Source: Morchella semilibera (Eukaryota > Ascomycota > Pezizomycetes > Pezizales > Morchellaceae). Taken from it: a stretch of DNA of 64,000 nucleotides. Shown here piece after piece: positions 46,322 to 57,500 of this stretch. Within the stretch, counting starts at the first letter, position 1, and each line of letters opens with the position of its first letter. The DNA lies in assembly GCA_009192285.1 (NCBI GenBank), contig WBVU01000015.1, forward strand, positions 310,001 to 374,000. Reading direction: 5' to 3'. Below the pieces are notes generated by a model. The model had not been told where the DNA came from, searched no databases, and was given only the letters and a program-made list of their open reading frames with translations. Position numbers and translations under genes: made by a program.

Positions 46322-47630
46322 ATGAAGATCATTGTTTACAGCTCAAAGAAGGTAGGCTGGCCACCCAATTACTGATTCTCCGGGACCCGCACCACTTGCT
46401 ATCGATAACCTTGATTTCTACGTTCGTTCATTTGTTCTGTTCTAACGGCCCACCTGCAGTACGATATCAGCTCGTTTTCCGAGTGCAACACAACTTCAGA
46501 CTTGAAGCTTCAATTTTTAGAAATTCACCTTGACAAGACCACCCTTGCTCTCGCGGCAGGCTATGATGCCGTCTGTATCTTTGTTAACGACGTATGCGAT
46601 GCCGAGGTTCTCGAAGGACTGGCAAAGTTGGGCGTGGTAAGCGAATCGATCCAGCTATGAATACTTCATAGATTTCCCAAATACCAATACCAAATAAGTA
46701 ACAAACCAAACCTATGTTTCACAGAAATATATTGCTCTTCGCTGCGCTGGTTTCAACAATGTTGATCTTGAAGCTGCCTCCCGTTTTGGCCTTCAAGTTG
46801 TTCGTGTTCCTGCCTACTCCCCTGATGCAGTTGCCGAGTTCGCTGTTGGCATGATCATGACAATCGTCCGAAAATATCATAAGTCATACACTCGCGTCCG
46901 AGAAGGTAACTTCCTTCTCGATGGGCTCCTAGGTTTTAATCTCAGAGGGAAGACAATCGGTATAGTTGGGACCGGCAAAATCGGCCTACTTACTGGGAAG
47001 ATTCTCTCGAGGGGGTTCGAAAGTAATGTGATCGCATACGACTTGTATCGTAGTGATCAGGCGGCTGAGTACGGCATCACATATGTTGATTCACTTGAAG
47101 AACTGTTGGGGAAATCAGATATTGTATCCCTCCATTGCCCTCTGATGGAAAGTACCAAGTATATGATGAATGAGAAGACTCTTGGGCAGATGAAGAAGGG
47201 AGCATATTTGGTCAATACCTCTAGAGGGGCGTTGATTAATTCTCATGCATTGATTGGGTAAAAGTTCCCAGCTGTATAAGTCGGGAGGTGCTAAAAACTA
47301 ACTCTGATAGTGCGCTAAAAACCGGCCACCTAGGTGCAGTAGGGCTCGATGTTTATGAAGGTGAATCAGCCTACTTCTTTGCTGATGGAAGCTCCAAGAT
47401 CATCTATGATGACAACTTTGCCCGTCTTTTGTCATTCTACAATGTTTTTGTCAGGTATACTCTTCTCACTCCCACCTCAAGGCCAATACTAACAAATGTT
47501 TGATAACAGTGGTCATCAAGCTTTCCTCACAGTTGAAGCCCTCAAAAATATCGCAGACACAACAATCGATAATCTTGAAACTCTAGCCAAGGGGGAGGCC
47601 TGCCATAACATTGTCGAACATAATATATAG
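46322..47630 (+). CDS. D-lactate dehydrogenase, LdhA type (NAD-dependent 2-hydroxyacid dehydrogenase family)
   Basis: Interconverts pyruvate and D-lactate with NADH, cytosolic. Five exons, 46322..46351 (only 30 nt), 46460..46636, 46725..47257, 47311..47454 and 47510..47630, give 334 aa, the family's normal length. The nucleotide-binding GIVGTGKIG is at 148-156. Catalytic Arg236 (NTSRGALI), Glu in VYEGE (263-265) and His297 (SGHQAFLT) are all present. The C-terminal segment FFADGSSKIIYDDNFARLLS and the motifs RVPAYSPDAVAEFAVGM and DLDVYE-type block follow the E. coli LdhA pattern closely, closer than to hydroxyisocaproate or glyoxylate reductases. Introns are typical of the host (CTAAC branches), so if the gene was acquired from bacteria it is not recent. 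It stands alone between deserts. Confidence 0.93.
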
Positions 47631-50499
47631 ATTTGTTCATTAATTGGTATTTATTGGGTGGGTTAGAAACATCAGGTGTTCTTATACCTACATGTAACTT
47701 CCGTTTTCCCCTTAAATTTCATAATATGTACTATCCTCCTTTCTTATATAAATAAGTATGCATGATGACTTCAATATGCGTTGGTGCCTTAACCCACCTC
47801 ATAAGCATGTAGTCGGTAGTGATTTGGGGCCCGAGTGCGAGTAGTGTCAGTATTTCTCGCATGTATATAGATGACCTGTACTTACATGTAAGCATACCTT
47901 AGGCGGGTTTTGAGTTATAATGTCCCGGGTATGAACATTACAGTATCACTACTAAGCTCAGTACATGTAGTTTCCCCTCCTCGGCAATAGGAGAAGGAGT
48001 CGGTATCCAACATAACCCGCCAACAGCCAGCCGAATCAGGCTAGCTTTCCCCCTGCTGGAGGAGCCCGGTATGGAAACACTGAGATTAGTTGCTGAATTT
48101 CTCGTTGTAGTCAATCATGACCTCGTCTTCTGCTAATCAAACAGGAAGTCTTGGTTTACGAGTGATATTATATGACGGTCAACAACAATATCGAGCTTAA
48201 AAAGATTCTGCTCGTACCGGGACGGCCCCAATTTATTTAGCCAACAGTTGAGGAACGGGTTGTATATACATGTAGTTTGAATAAACGTCAAACTGAGAAA
48301 ATTAGCTGAAAGACTCGCCGCGTATATATTGAATCATATATCCTTCGGTTAGTATTGTTATTGCATGATCTACTATATCACAGCCTTGAATCTCTAGCTC
48401 CAACATGATGTACATGTTGTAGTTACCTACTTACATGTAAGATCGAAACTATGGCGTATGTACATGTATTAGTAGGTGTGCTCCACAACTATTAGTTTAC
48501 ATGTACAGTACCAAAAAGGAGGATGCAATAGGTGCTGTGGCCATAGAACTTCCGGGTTAGAATCCTAGCCATGATACCGTATATACGTATATACGTAGCA
48601 ATACCGCATCAATCCCGCAGTCTCATTAATGTATTCTTTTTGGTAAGATACGTCTGGATATACCCGCTTTTTTACATATTACTTTTATTGTAGTCTTATA
48701 TTATTTTGCAGTTCGTCTGCCAGCTCGAGATGGCGGATGTCGACGATTTTGGCAGACAAAGATAGAGCAGGCCTGAGATTGTTGTAGCTCCTTACTCGAG
48801 GCAAATCGAATACCCAGGATCAAAATGTTTTTCAATAAATTCACTTTGTAATCGACATATATCGTTTCTCTAGGCGATTCGATTTGGTTCAAATAAATAC
48901 TTGGATGAGCCGAGGTTCTGACTTAGCACAACGCCGGTTGATATGCGATGCAGGGAAGCCCGCATGCGCAAATACCTACATGTAAGTACATGTAGGTACC
49001 TTGTATATATATCAAAGCTGAGCTGGTGTGAAAGCAATAGTGTACCATTTCTATCACCATTACAACCGTAACAGATCGGGCCAAGGTGGAATCAAATTAA
49101 TGGGCCTAAATACTGGCTCCGCGCAAATGCTTCTCATTAAGTGCGTAGGATTGTATTGGATCGAGTATGAACGTATTTCTATATGTACAACATACATGTA
49201 TCTATTAGTGAATCATGCAGTAGTACTGGGTTTCGAGACTACTGTACATACATCTACTTCATATTCTTAGTATACGCGCTGCCATATATGCTTCTGTGAT
49301 TGATACTTTTGTAGAAAGGGTAAGGTATTGAGACGACTTTAACAATTGTTGAGTCTTGCTTGTGTTCCGAAGCAGTGCATGCACTATCCTAGTGATTCGT
49401 TCACCAAAGAGGCTTTAAGTATACATGTATCATAATAAGCAGATTATAGGACCATATGAGAACCAATGATAAGTAAAGATAAGGCCAACTCGTGGATGCC
49501 AAAATCAGAGAGTGTGTCGTGATGGTTGACTTCGAAAAAGAGACAAACAACTAATCCTAGTAGCCGCTTTCGGCTCCCATTGTACAACCCTCTTACAAGG
49601 CAAAGCATATGCCCCCAAGAGCATATAAAGATGGCATGCTGCCCTTCGACATGATGCTGGGGAGAAACACAAACGGAGAAAATCAGAAGAAAAAAAAAAG
49701 ACCAGTGTTTCACATTTCCTTCCCCGCATCTTCTAAACCTCCGCACCCGTCCACATACCAGCAGAGCCGCGTTACCTAAAGCGAACCAACCTTCTCAGTT
49801 TCTTCATCATAATTATCTCACTTTTTTTTTTTTTGTATTGTTTTCCTTTCGTTGTTCGTTGTTCAAAGGACGAGCGGACAAGAGCACAAAAGAAACCACC
49901 AACATTCAAATCTGCCAACCCTGACCCTGGACGGATGGTTCATTCTTTTTTCCGCTCTACTTCGCGTCACCACTGTTCCCTGCTACTTGCGGCCAATCAA
50001 ACAAGCACAGTCGAACTCGATAGCCCGTGACTTTCTGCTTGCTCTCGTTGAATATATCGTGCATGCTCTACTACGTCTTTCTACATACTGCTTATCCTAC
50101 TAAAACTGCGCGCAACTCCTTTCTACCTTAACTAACTATATTCCACTGTCTTTGGATATCTTGTAACGCCTTCTCTTAACTACCTGTTTTGCCTACTAAG
50201 GAAGCCTGATTTGTCGCGTGAAGAAACATCTCCCGTCAACTACTACCGCCAACTTAACTAGGACGATCCCTCAAAGCTTAAATTCTACGAGCGTTCCCAG
50301 CCATCTCACCTCTCCCCTTCCGCCGCTCCCCATCTTTCTCCACACTACAAAAACACAACAAGCCAACCTCCCCCCCCCCCCTCCCCCCCATTATCAACAC
50401 GATTACGAGCAACCTATTAAATCCATCCCCACTCACTCACACTTTCGTCATCACCCCCCCCCCCTCCTCACCGCAAAGACTGAATAACAACGGTTGGGC
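47631..50499. other. 2.9 kb intergenic region with dense TACATGTA palindromes, then the FCP1 leader
   Basis: 47.6-49.5 kb contains twelve exact TACATGTA sites in about 1.75 kb. It also has a short tandem TATATACG at 48579-48598. From about 49800 the sequence becomes C/T-rich with poly-C runs at about 50371-50391 and 50455-50463, likely the promoter and pyrimidine-rich 5' leader of FCP1. Open frames here are not convincing. Confidence 0.55.
47689..49429. repeat. Cluster of twelve TACATGTA palindromes
   Basis: Sites start at 47689, 47883, 47962, 48267, 48432, 48461, 48498, 48977, 48987, 49193 and 49422, plus the near-match GTACATGTTG at 48411. Two sit back to back at 48977/48987 as CTACATGTAAGTACATGTAG. 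One would expect far fewer than one such octamer in 1.7 kb by chance. Eleven are exact and one is a near-match. Confidence 0.8.
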
Positions 50500-53426
50500 A
50501 TGATTATCCAACTGCCCCGCTCAGTGCGCTACCCCATCACTATCACTGCGCTCCTGAAAAAGCCTGACGATGACGTCCCTCGTCTGTCGCCGCTGCTCAT
50601 TTACAAGTACAAAACTATAGTTACTGAGTACCCGGAGTTCGGAGAAGAGATTCAGGTCGAGAAGGAGTTCTCTTCACAGTATGACGCGCCTATAGAGGGT
50701 AAATTGGAGAAGTGGTTCGTCGAGGTTGGCACAGTCATCCACGATTGCGAGTATGTCCATTTCCTAGTTGGCGGATGTAGTAGAGCTTTAACATTGACAA
50801 TCTATGTAGTGTCGACATCGTGGAGATAGAAGAGCCGTGTACTCACGCAGTACAATTCGCTGGGCTCTGCTCAATGTGTGGAAAAGACATGACGGAGTAA
50901 GATCTTCCTATGATCACAGTGGGGGGAGGGTCGGAGAGCTAATATTTGAGGCGGTTTTTGTTTCGCGCGGAGGGGGTTTGAAGACAGGATTATACCTATT
51001 TCTCAAACAAAGACCGTGCGACTATCCAATTGGCTCACGACAATACCGGACTTACAGTTAGCTCGGATGTATTACCCTCTTCCCTTTCCGGGTTGCCGCA
51101 TGGACTTAGGTAACTTGCTTTCTTCGAGGTTTCTTACTTACCCGCTGTGTTTTGTTAGGAGGCTTCACGATTAGAAGAGGACGCAAAAAAGAGGCTTCTC
51201 AAATCGAAAAAACTGTCACTGGTGGTAGATTTAGATCAAACGATCATACATGCATGTGTCGATCCTACGGTTGGAGAATGGAAGAACGATCCGTATTGCA
51301 TCAACCACCAATCCGTCAAAGATGTCGAGGCTTTCAAGCTTGATGAAGATATAGTTGGTGGTCGGGGGACGTGGTACTATGTCAAGATGCGACCTGGGCT
51401 GAAGCAGTTTCTGGAGGCCATTTCGAAGCTTTATGAATTGCACATATACACCATGGGAACCCGGGCTTATGCGCTTTCAGTTAAGAAAATTGTAGACCCT
51501 GATGGAACAATTTTCGGCGAGAGAGTCCTTAGCAGAGACGAGAGTGGTAGCATGACACAGAAAAGTCTTCAGCGGTTATTTCCAGTGGATACAAAAATGG
51601 TAGTTATCATTGATGACAGAGGAGATGTATGGAAATGGAGCGACAATTTAGTGAAAGTACGGCCTTACGATTTCTTTGTTGGCATCGGAGATATCAATTC
51701 CAGCTTTTTGCCAAAGCGTCAGGAATTTCCTGTCACTCCGGCACTACCTCTTGAAGCTGCCCCTGCCCTTGCCTCCACCGACCCGGAGAATCCATCCATA
51801 CAGCCGGAGGGAGACCTGGAGGGGCTTGAAAATGAGACTCTCGATAGCATGGCGAATAAAACTTCCACGCTAGAGCACCTTGTGAATATGGGAGCAGGTG
51901 ATGATCAAAATCTCCTTACGGTCCAAACCGAAGATCTAGACAAGGCCATAAGTGCACAGAAGCACGATAGGCCGTTAACCCGGAAACAGGAGGAACAAGA
52001 TAAAAAGGATGAGAAGATGGCCGAAAGCATCACTGTGGAAGCTATGCACACAGAAAATGGCGATGAGACCCCGAGTGAGATTGGAAGACAAAAACACAGT
52101 GTTTTGCAAGACCATGATAGAGAGCTATATGCACTAGAGAAACATCTAACAGCAGTACACAAGGCATTTTATGATGAATTCGAGAGAAAACGAAATGCCA
52201 TGGCAGCCGTGACTGGAGGAAGACGTCGACCTGGCCAAAGTGAAGCACGGCTAGATTTGAAGGCCGTCCCGGACATCAAAGACATAATGCCCTTTATGAA
52301 ACGATCCGCTTTGGGGGATGTGACTTTGCTATTTTCTGGAGTCATACCTTTAGGTGCAAATGTGCAAAGGTGAGAAAATCATACTTTGAAACTGTGGTGA
52401 AATTTAACTAATCACTAGCTATTAGCTATGATATCACCCTCTGGGCCAAGAGTTTTGGGGCCACGGTTGTTGAGAATATAAGCGGGAAAGTAACACATCT
52501 AGTAGCTGCGAGAGTAAGTAATATTCTATCGTTGTAGTGGTTGTATATCAACACGAGCCAAGCCTTACATGTTTACTAACCTACCCAAGAGTCGCACTGC
52601 AAAGGTAAGACAGGCCGCAGTACGGTATCCCAAAATTAAGATTGTTTCGCCGCAGTGGCTGTGGGACTCAATCTCAAACTGGAAAAAAGAAAAGGAGGAA
52701 CCCTATATGATCACCATACACCCCGAGGATCGCCACATGGGGTCATTAAATGGTTTCGAAGATGATCATCCTGATGCTTCTCTATTGTCCTCAGAAGACG
52801 ACTCAGATATAGATGAGGATATATCTAGTAACCCTGCAGATGAGCTCAACGCGCCTGATATGGCAAATGTGGGTTGGATGGACGTCGACGAAGAGTTTAA
52901 GGAATGGATTGGTTCTGACGACGACGGTGACGATGTGAGCGAAAATGAAAGCATGGCTTCTGCATCAACTGTTAAATCTACACCGAGTCAGAAACGTACA
53001 AAAAGGTCTAGGAGCTCAACGCCGCATGAAAATGATGATAGTATTTTGGACGAAACGATAGATAAGTCAAGGCATAAGAGGCAAAGAATCCTAAGCGACC
53101 GCTCATTGGAGGCTGCCGCCTCCTCCGCTGCAGGTGGATTGTTAGAGACATCAGATGCTTCATTGGACGACGCGGATGAGCATGAAGATCCCGCTGAACA
53201 TCACAATGAAGACGACGACGATGATGATGATAGTTTCGCGGCGGAGTTCGAGCGAGAATTCTGGGCGGCAACCGATGACGATGAAGAGGCAGAGGGCAAG
53301 GAAGAAGAGACGGGTCAAGTCACAGCAAAAGAAGAGCCTCTGGCAAAGGGGGACTTCCAAGAAATCATTGTCGCTGAGAATACTGGTGTAGGGGGTGAAA
53401 AAGATAGCGACAACCCGAAAATTTAA
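50500..53426 (+). CDS. FCP1: RNA polymerase II CTD phosphatase Fcp1
   Basis: Dephosphorylates the Rpb1 C-terminal repeats to recycle polymerase II in the nucleus. Six exons, 50500..50750, 50810..50896, 50984..51068, 51159..52369, 52426..52513 and 52590..53426, give 852 aa. The N-terminus has a biotinyl-like hammerhead region, then EEPCTHAVQFAGLCSMCGKD with conserved Cys. The FCPH domain carries the acid-phosphatase motif Asp165-Leu-Asp167-Gln-Thr (SLVVDLDQTIIHACVD), KMRPGLKQFLEAISKLYELH, TMGTRAYA, and VIIDDRGDVWKWSDNLVKV. A BRCT domain follows (about 525-620; DITLWAKSFGATVVENISGK, VSPQWLWDSI). The C-terminus is acidic (runs of Asp/Glu), the known polymerase/TFIIF contact. ATG 50500 is used; the preceding in-frame TTG is not a likely start. 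Exon 3 uses a weak GTATTA donor. Confidence 0.96.
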
Positions 53427-54559
53427 GTTTATACTTCGCTGTTTTGGTCAGCTCCTATCTTAGCCATCTTTTTATAATGGTGTAACTACTTACATACTTT
53501 GAACTTGGGTTCTCTAATATTTTTCATGGTTTCTATGCTTGTGATATCCACCTCAATGCTTTTAAATTACAGGATATCACTTTCAACTATTCCTTTTACA
53601 AGCATTTATCACCTCTCTCTTACATAATGCATTTCTTTTTTTGAAACTGGGGGCGTGTGGGAAAAAGGGGGATTTTTACTCTTTATATATCAGTATCCAG
53701 AACTGCCAGTATTCTTTTCCTGTGTATTCTTTTCCTCCCTTTTTGCTTTTTTCCTTTTGACTTTCCTATTGTTGGAGTCATACTTTCTTGGGGGCTGGGG
53801 GTTGGGGGTTGGGGGTTGGGGTTGGATAGAAGGGTTTGGTTATTTCTCCTACCTTAACGCGGTAAATTCTTTATCTTCAAATGTTTTCATTGTGAACCAG
53901 AGATATCTAGTTAAAACCACATATGACCGATACAGAGGCATGTAGTAATCCTATACGTAGTGCGTAAAGAGTCGCAAACGTTTAAAAATATATATATAGT
54001 AAATAGCATGCGACACGGAATCTAATATCACTATCACGATTGCAAACCGCACTGTACTGACTGTATTCGAGCGGAAGGAATTTTGTGAGCTTCCGTACAG
54101 AGGTATATGCATTTATAGAATATACTCAGAACACTAAAACTAGGGAGGATGCTAACAAGTGACCCACGTTCAAGACACTAGGAAATTATTCATAAAAAAG
54201 GAAACAAAGGTGTACTTTTGCAACCTTGCCATTGAGGGAAAGTAGGCAAAAACAGACGAAAGGAGTAAAAAAAAAAGATATAGTATGAAAACAATAACAG
54301 GAAAACAGATAATTGATCACCTCTATTCCACGCCCAAACCACAAAGTTCTGCTTCAACCGTAGGAGCCGAGCATCACAACATTATAATTCCTCCCATCAT
54401 CCTGCCAACAGGAGCGACAAATTTAGGTTACCCCCTTTTGAACATAGCTGTCATCCATTTGTATAGAGAACCGAAGAAAAAAAAGAAACAAAACCCCCAG
54501 CCATCATTTACCTAAAGCACAAAAGAAATTCCTAACACTTTCGCCCACCGAAAAGACAC
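53427..54559. other. Convergent 3' region between FCP1 and FKS1
   Basis: Holds both 3' UTRs. A G-rich repeat (53790-53825) has five G4-G5 runs. The rest is AT-rich; the small plus-strand frame at 54285-54515 ends in a Lys run and looks random. Confidence 0.6.
53790..53825 (+). repeat. GGGGGTT tandem, G-quadruplex-forming
   Basis: Runs of G5, G5, G5, G5 and G4 separated by TT or CT are directly visible on the plus strand, about 365 bp after the FCP1 stop codon. Sequence of this type folds as a stable G-quadruplex in vitro; it may mark the FCP1 transcript end. Confidence 0.75.
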
Positions 54560-57500
54560 TTAGATCAAGAATTTAAACTTTGTGGCAGGTTCTATCACAG
54601 TCGCACCGTCTTCAACTTCAGGGGTACCATCCGTAAGCAAGTCAGTGTTCTCCTCCCAATACCAGGTATCAGTGTTGTTGTAGTAGCTTTCAGGAGGTTG
54701 GCTCAGGTTCATGGGAAGTGATAGTCCTTCGGTCGCCTTGATAAGAATGCTCTCTGTAAAAGAAAAATTGTTAGAAGAGAGCCTCAAGAAGAAATAGAGA
54801 AAGGGTACGTACTAGCAACAACTGGGCCAACAATAAGCGCCAAGAATACAACAAACATGGCGAAGTAGAGGACAGAGAATCGGATAACTCTCTTTCTTCG
54901 AAGCTTGGATTGCTTGGATGAGTAAATTGGCGGGCGAATTTGGCGGGAGGGTCGCAGCCAGAACAACATGGTTGAGTGGGCAACATCAATGTATGGGATA
55001 AGGATCAGGGGTAGCTGAACGAAGAGGATAATATGCCCAAGAATGAAGTCGGCAGAGAACATTCCGAGTTCGGTGATCTTACACAACAACTCACGACCGG
55101 GCTGTGTGATAGCGTGGAGTCCTATTATGTGTTAATACATATCCGGTCGTGAAGGGTGCAAAATAGTCACTTACCGAGGCCATACCACTTTCCGCTCCAG
55201 AAAGCCAAGTTACTTTGGTCGGACTTGAACTCTCTGGTAAGAGCCAAGCAGATGACGAGCTTGAAAAACCATCTTTGAATTGCGACGACGCAAACCATTC
55301 CCAGGCATGCCTTGGCGAAACTGAACCCCTCAAGGAACAACATAACTTCAAAGAAGGCAAAAAGCATAATGACGGCAAGGGCATGAGCAATGGCGGCAAG
55401 GACTGCACCGAACTTCTTACAACACATGCCGAAAACAGGGCCCATACAACACGCCATACCGAAAAGCCCAGCGAGGATACCAGCATTGATGGCGATTGGT
55501 GCAAAGGCGACAACACCAAGACGGATGATGGAGCCAGTGGGGGCAGGAGTCTTAAGGCCGTCGTTGCCCGGATTGTCTGATCGAACACCAGTTTGGGAGT
55601 TGATAAAGAGGTACGGGATTAATGTAACAACGACAAGAAGGAGAGGCCCCATAAACTCGTTGAAGACAATATTGGTAAACTTAGCACGGGGAATATCTCC
55701 TGACAGCTTCTCTGAAGGGTCACCGAGAAGTTTACGCTTGTAACCAGTGATACGGGTTCTGGAAAGACGGCAGAACGCAATCCACGATTGGTGATTGGCA
55801 CGGGAGTTGCCACGAGAGAGCCACCTGAGATAATCGCGATAATCAATGAAGAAATCGTCCCATGCAAGCTGATGCGGGTTGAAGATAAACGGCGAAATGC
55901 AAAGAGCAAGTAAGGAGGCCCAGAAGTAGAGCAACTCAGCTCGCCACATTGTTACAGATGCAAAAAGAAGCATGAGCAGAGATCGTGCGCCAAGGTAGAT
56001 CGAAGGGCCAGCAAAACGAGAGTATAGGACGCCGAAGGGGATACGAGCCGTTGCGAAACCACGACCGGTACCGATATATCTAGCACCACCGAAAGCAAGA
56101 TCTTGAAGAAGTGAGTTGGCGTAAATTTGGCAGACAAACACCTCGAAAAATGGAGAGAAAGAGCAAAAATGCTTTCCAAGACGAGTCGCAGCGCGCCAGA
56201 AACCACGCTCCGTGAGTTCTTGGACAACGAGAGGAACAAAAGCTATGAAGAAGACGATGCAAATAGACAAGATACAGCGGTCGATCCAGTCGAGAATTGG
56301 TGCCAAGTTTCTGCAAGCAAGGGGCAACAACTGATCGGTAATCGGCTTCTTGGTAACTTCGCAAATGACAACTTGGTTCGTGAGTGCTCCGAGATTGATC
56401 ATGACAAGCATGAAAAGCTGCACCGAAAGAATAATGAACAGATTGTTGATGTGGAAACCAGGATGGGCGTAGAAGAACGACAAGAAACGATCGATAGGAA
56501 GCTGGGTACCAAGATAGTAGTACTCTCGGGAAAGCATCTGTTCACCCATACCAGTTCCGATCTTTGTTGTGAAATTAAGAATAGAACCGAATCCCAAATC
56601 ACGACCCTTACCGCACTGATAGTATTCGCAGTGCTTGATGCGCCCTCCTCTGATTAAAGCTGTCATACCAATGTAAATATCCTCGTTGAGATGAAGCCCC
56701 TTTTGAGCCTTTGAAACACCACCGCGAGTAGTCATGAATACAGCGTTCAAGAAATCAGGATGTCCATAATGCAATTTTCCACCAATCTGGGCTAGAGTAC
56801 GAGCGAAGAGAGTACCGAATGTCTGTTCCTTTCCGGCAGCAATGTCTCCAAGAATACCAATGTTTTCCGAAAAAATGTACTCACGAGCTCCGAGAATAGC
56901 AACTGGATCAAATTTAACAGGGGGCAGGCCAGGTGTGTATGGTGAAACGTTGTCCACAGTCATTTCCTCGAACTCAGCAAGAACGCTGCGAATCTTGAGA
57001 CACTCTTCCAAATAGTTGTCCTGGTTAGCGTCGACAAGTTGGATGTACTCTCCACGGAAAAAGATAACAGCATGGTTTTGGTTGTCGGACTTTCCGTCAC
57101 CGAGAATTGGGTTACCAGAAAGGAGAACACGGAATTTGGGTTTTCGCAAGCCATTCTCCATCACCTCGCAGTGACCATCAATGACAGCAGAGTAGAGGCG
57201 AGGTTCGGCACCTTCTTCAACGGGAGGTTCCTCGTCAAGATATGCGATCTGCAGGTCCGGGTAAGCGCGAAGCAAGAATTCGGTGTTTTCCATCTCTTCC
57301 TTCTTAAACTTGGCGTAGCGTTGCATAGAGACACAAATCTTGAATTTACGGCGAGCCATACGTTCCAGTTCTCTCTCAAGCTTATCAGTGTTCCCACCAA
57401 ACATTTGCACAACTTCAGGGTTCTCGACACGGTAAAGAAGCTTGATAGCACGGCTGTAGTTCATGAAACCAGAAATGGTACGATATAGAGTCTGATGACG

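Noticed and set aside
48555-48585. Second tRNA-like B box (GGGTTAGAATCC)
   Set aside because: One mismatch in the core and no A box at the right distance upstream.
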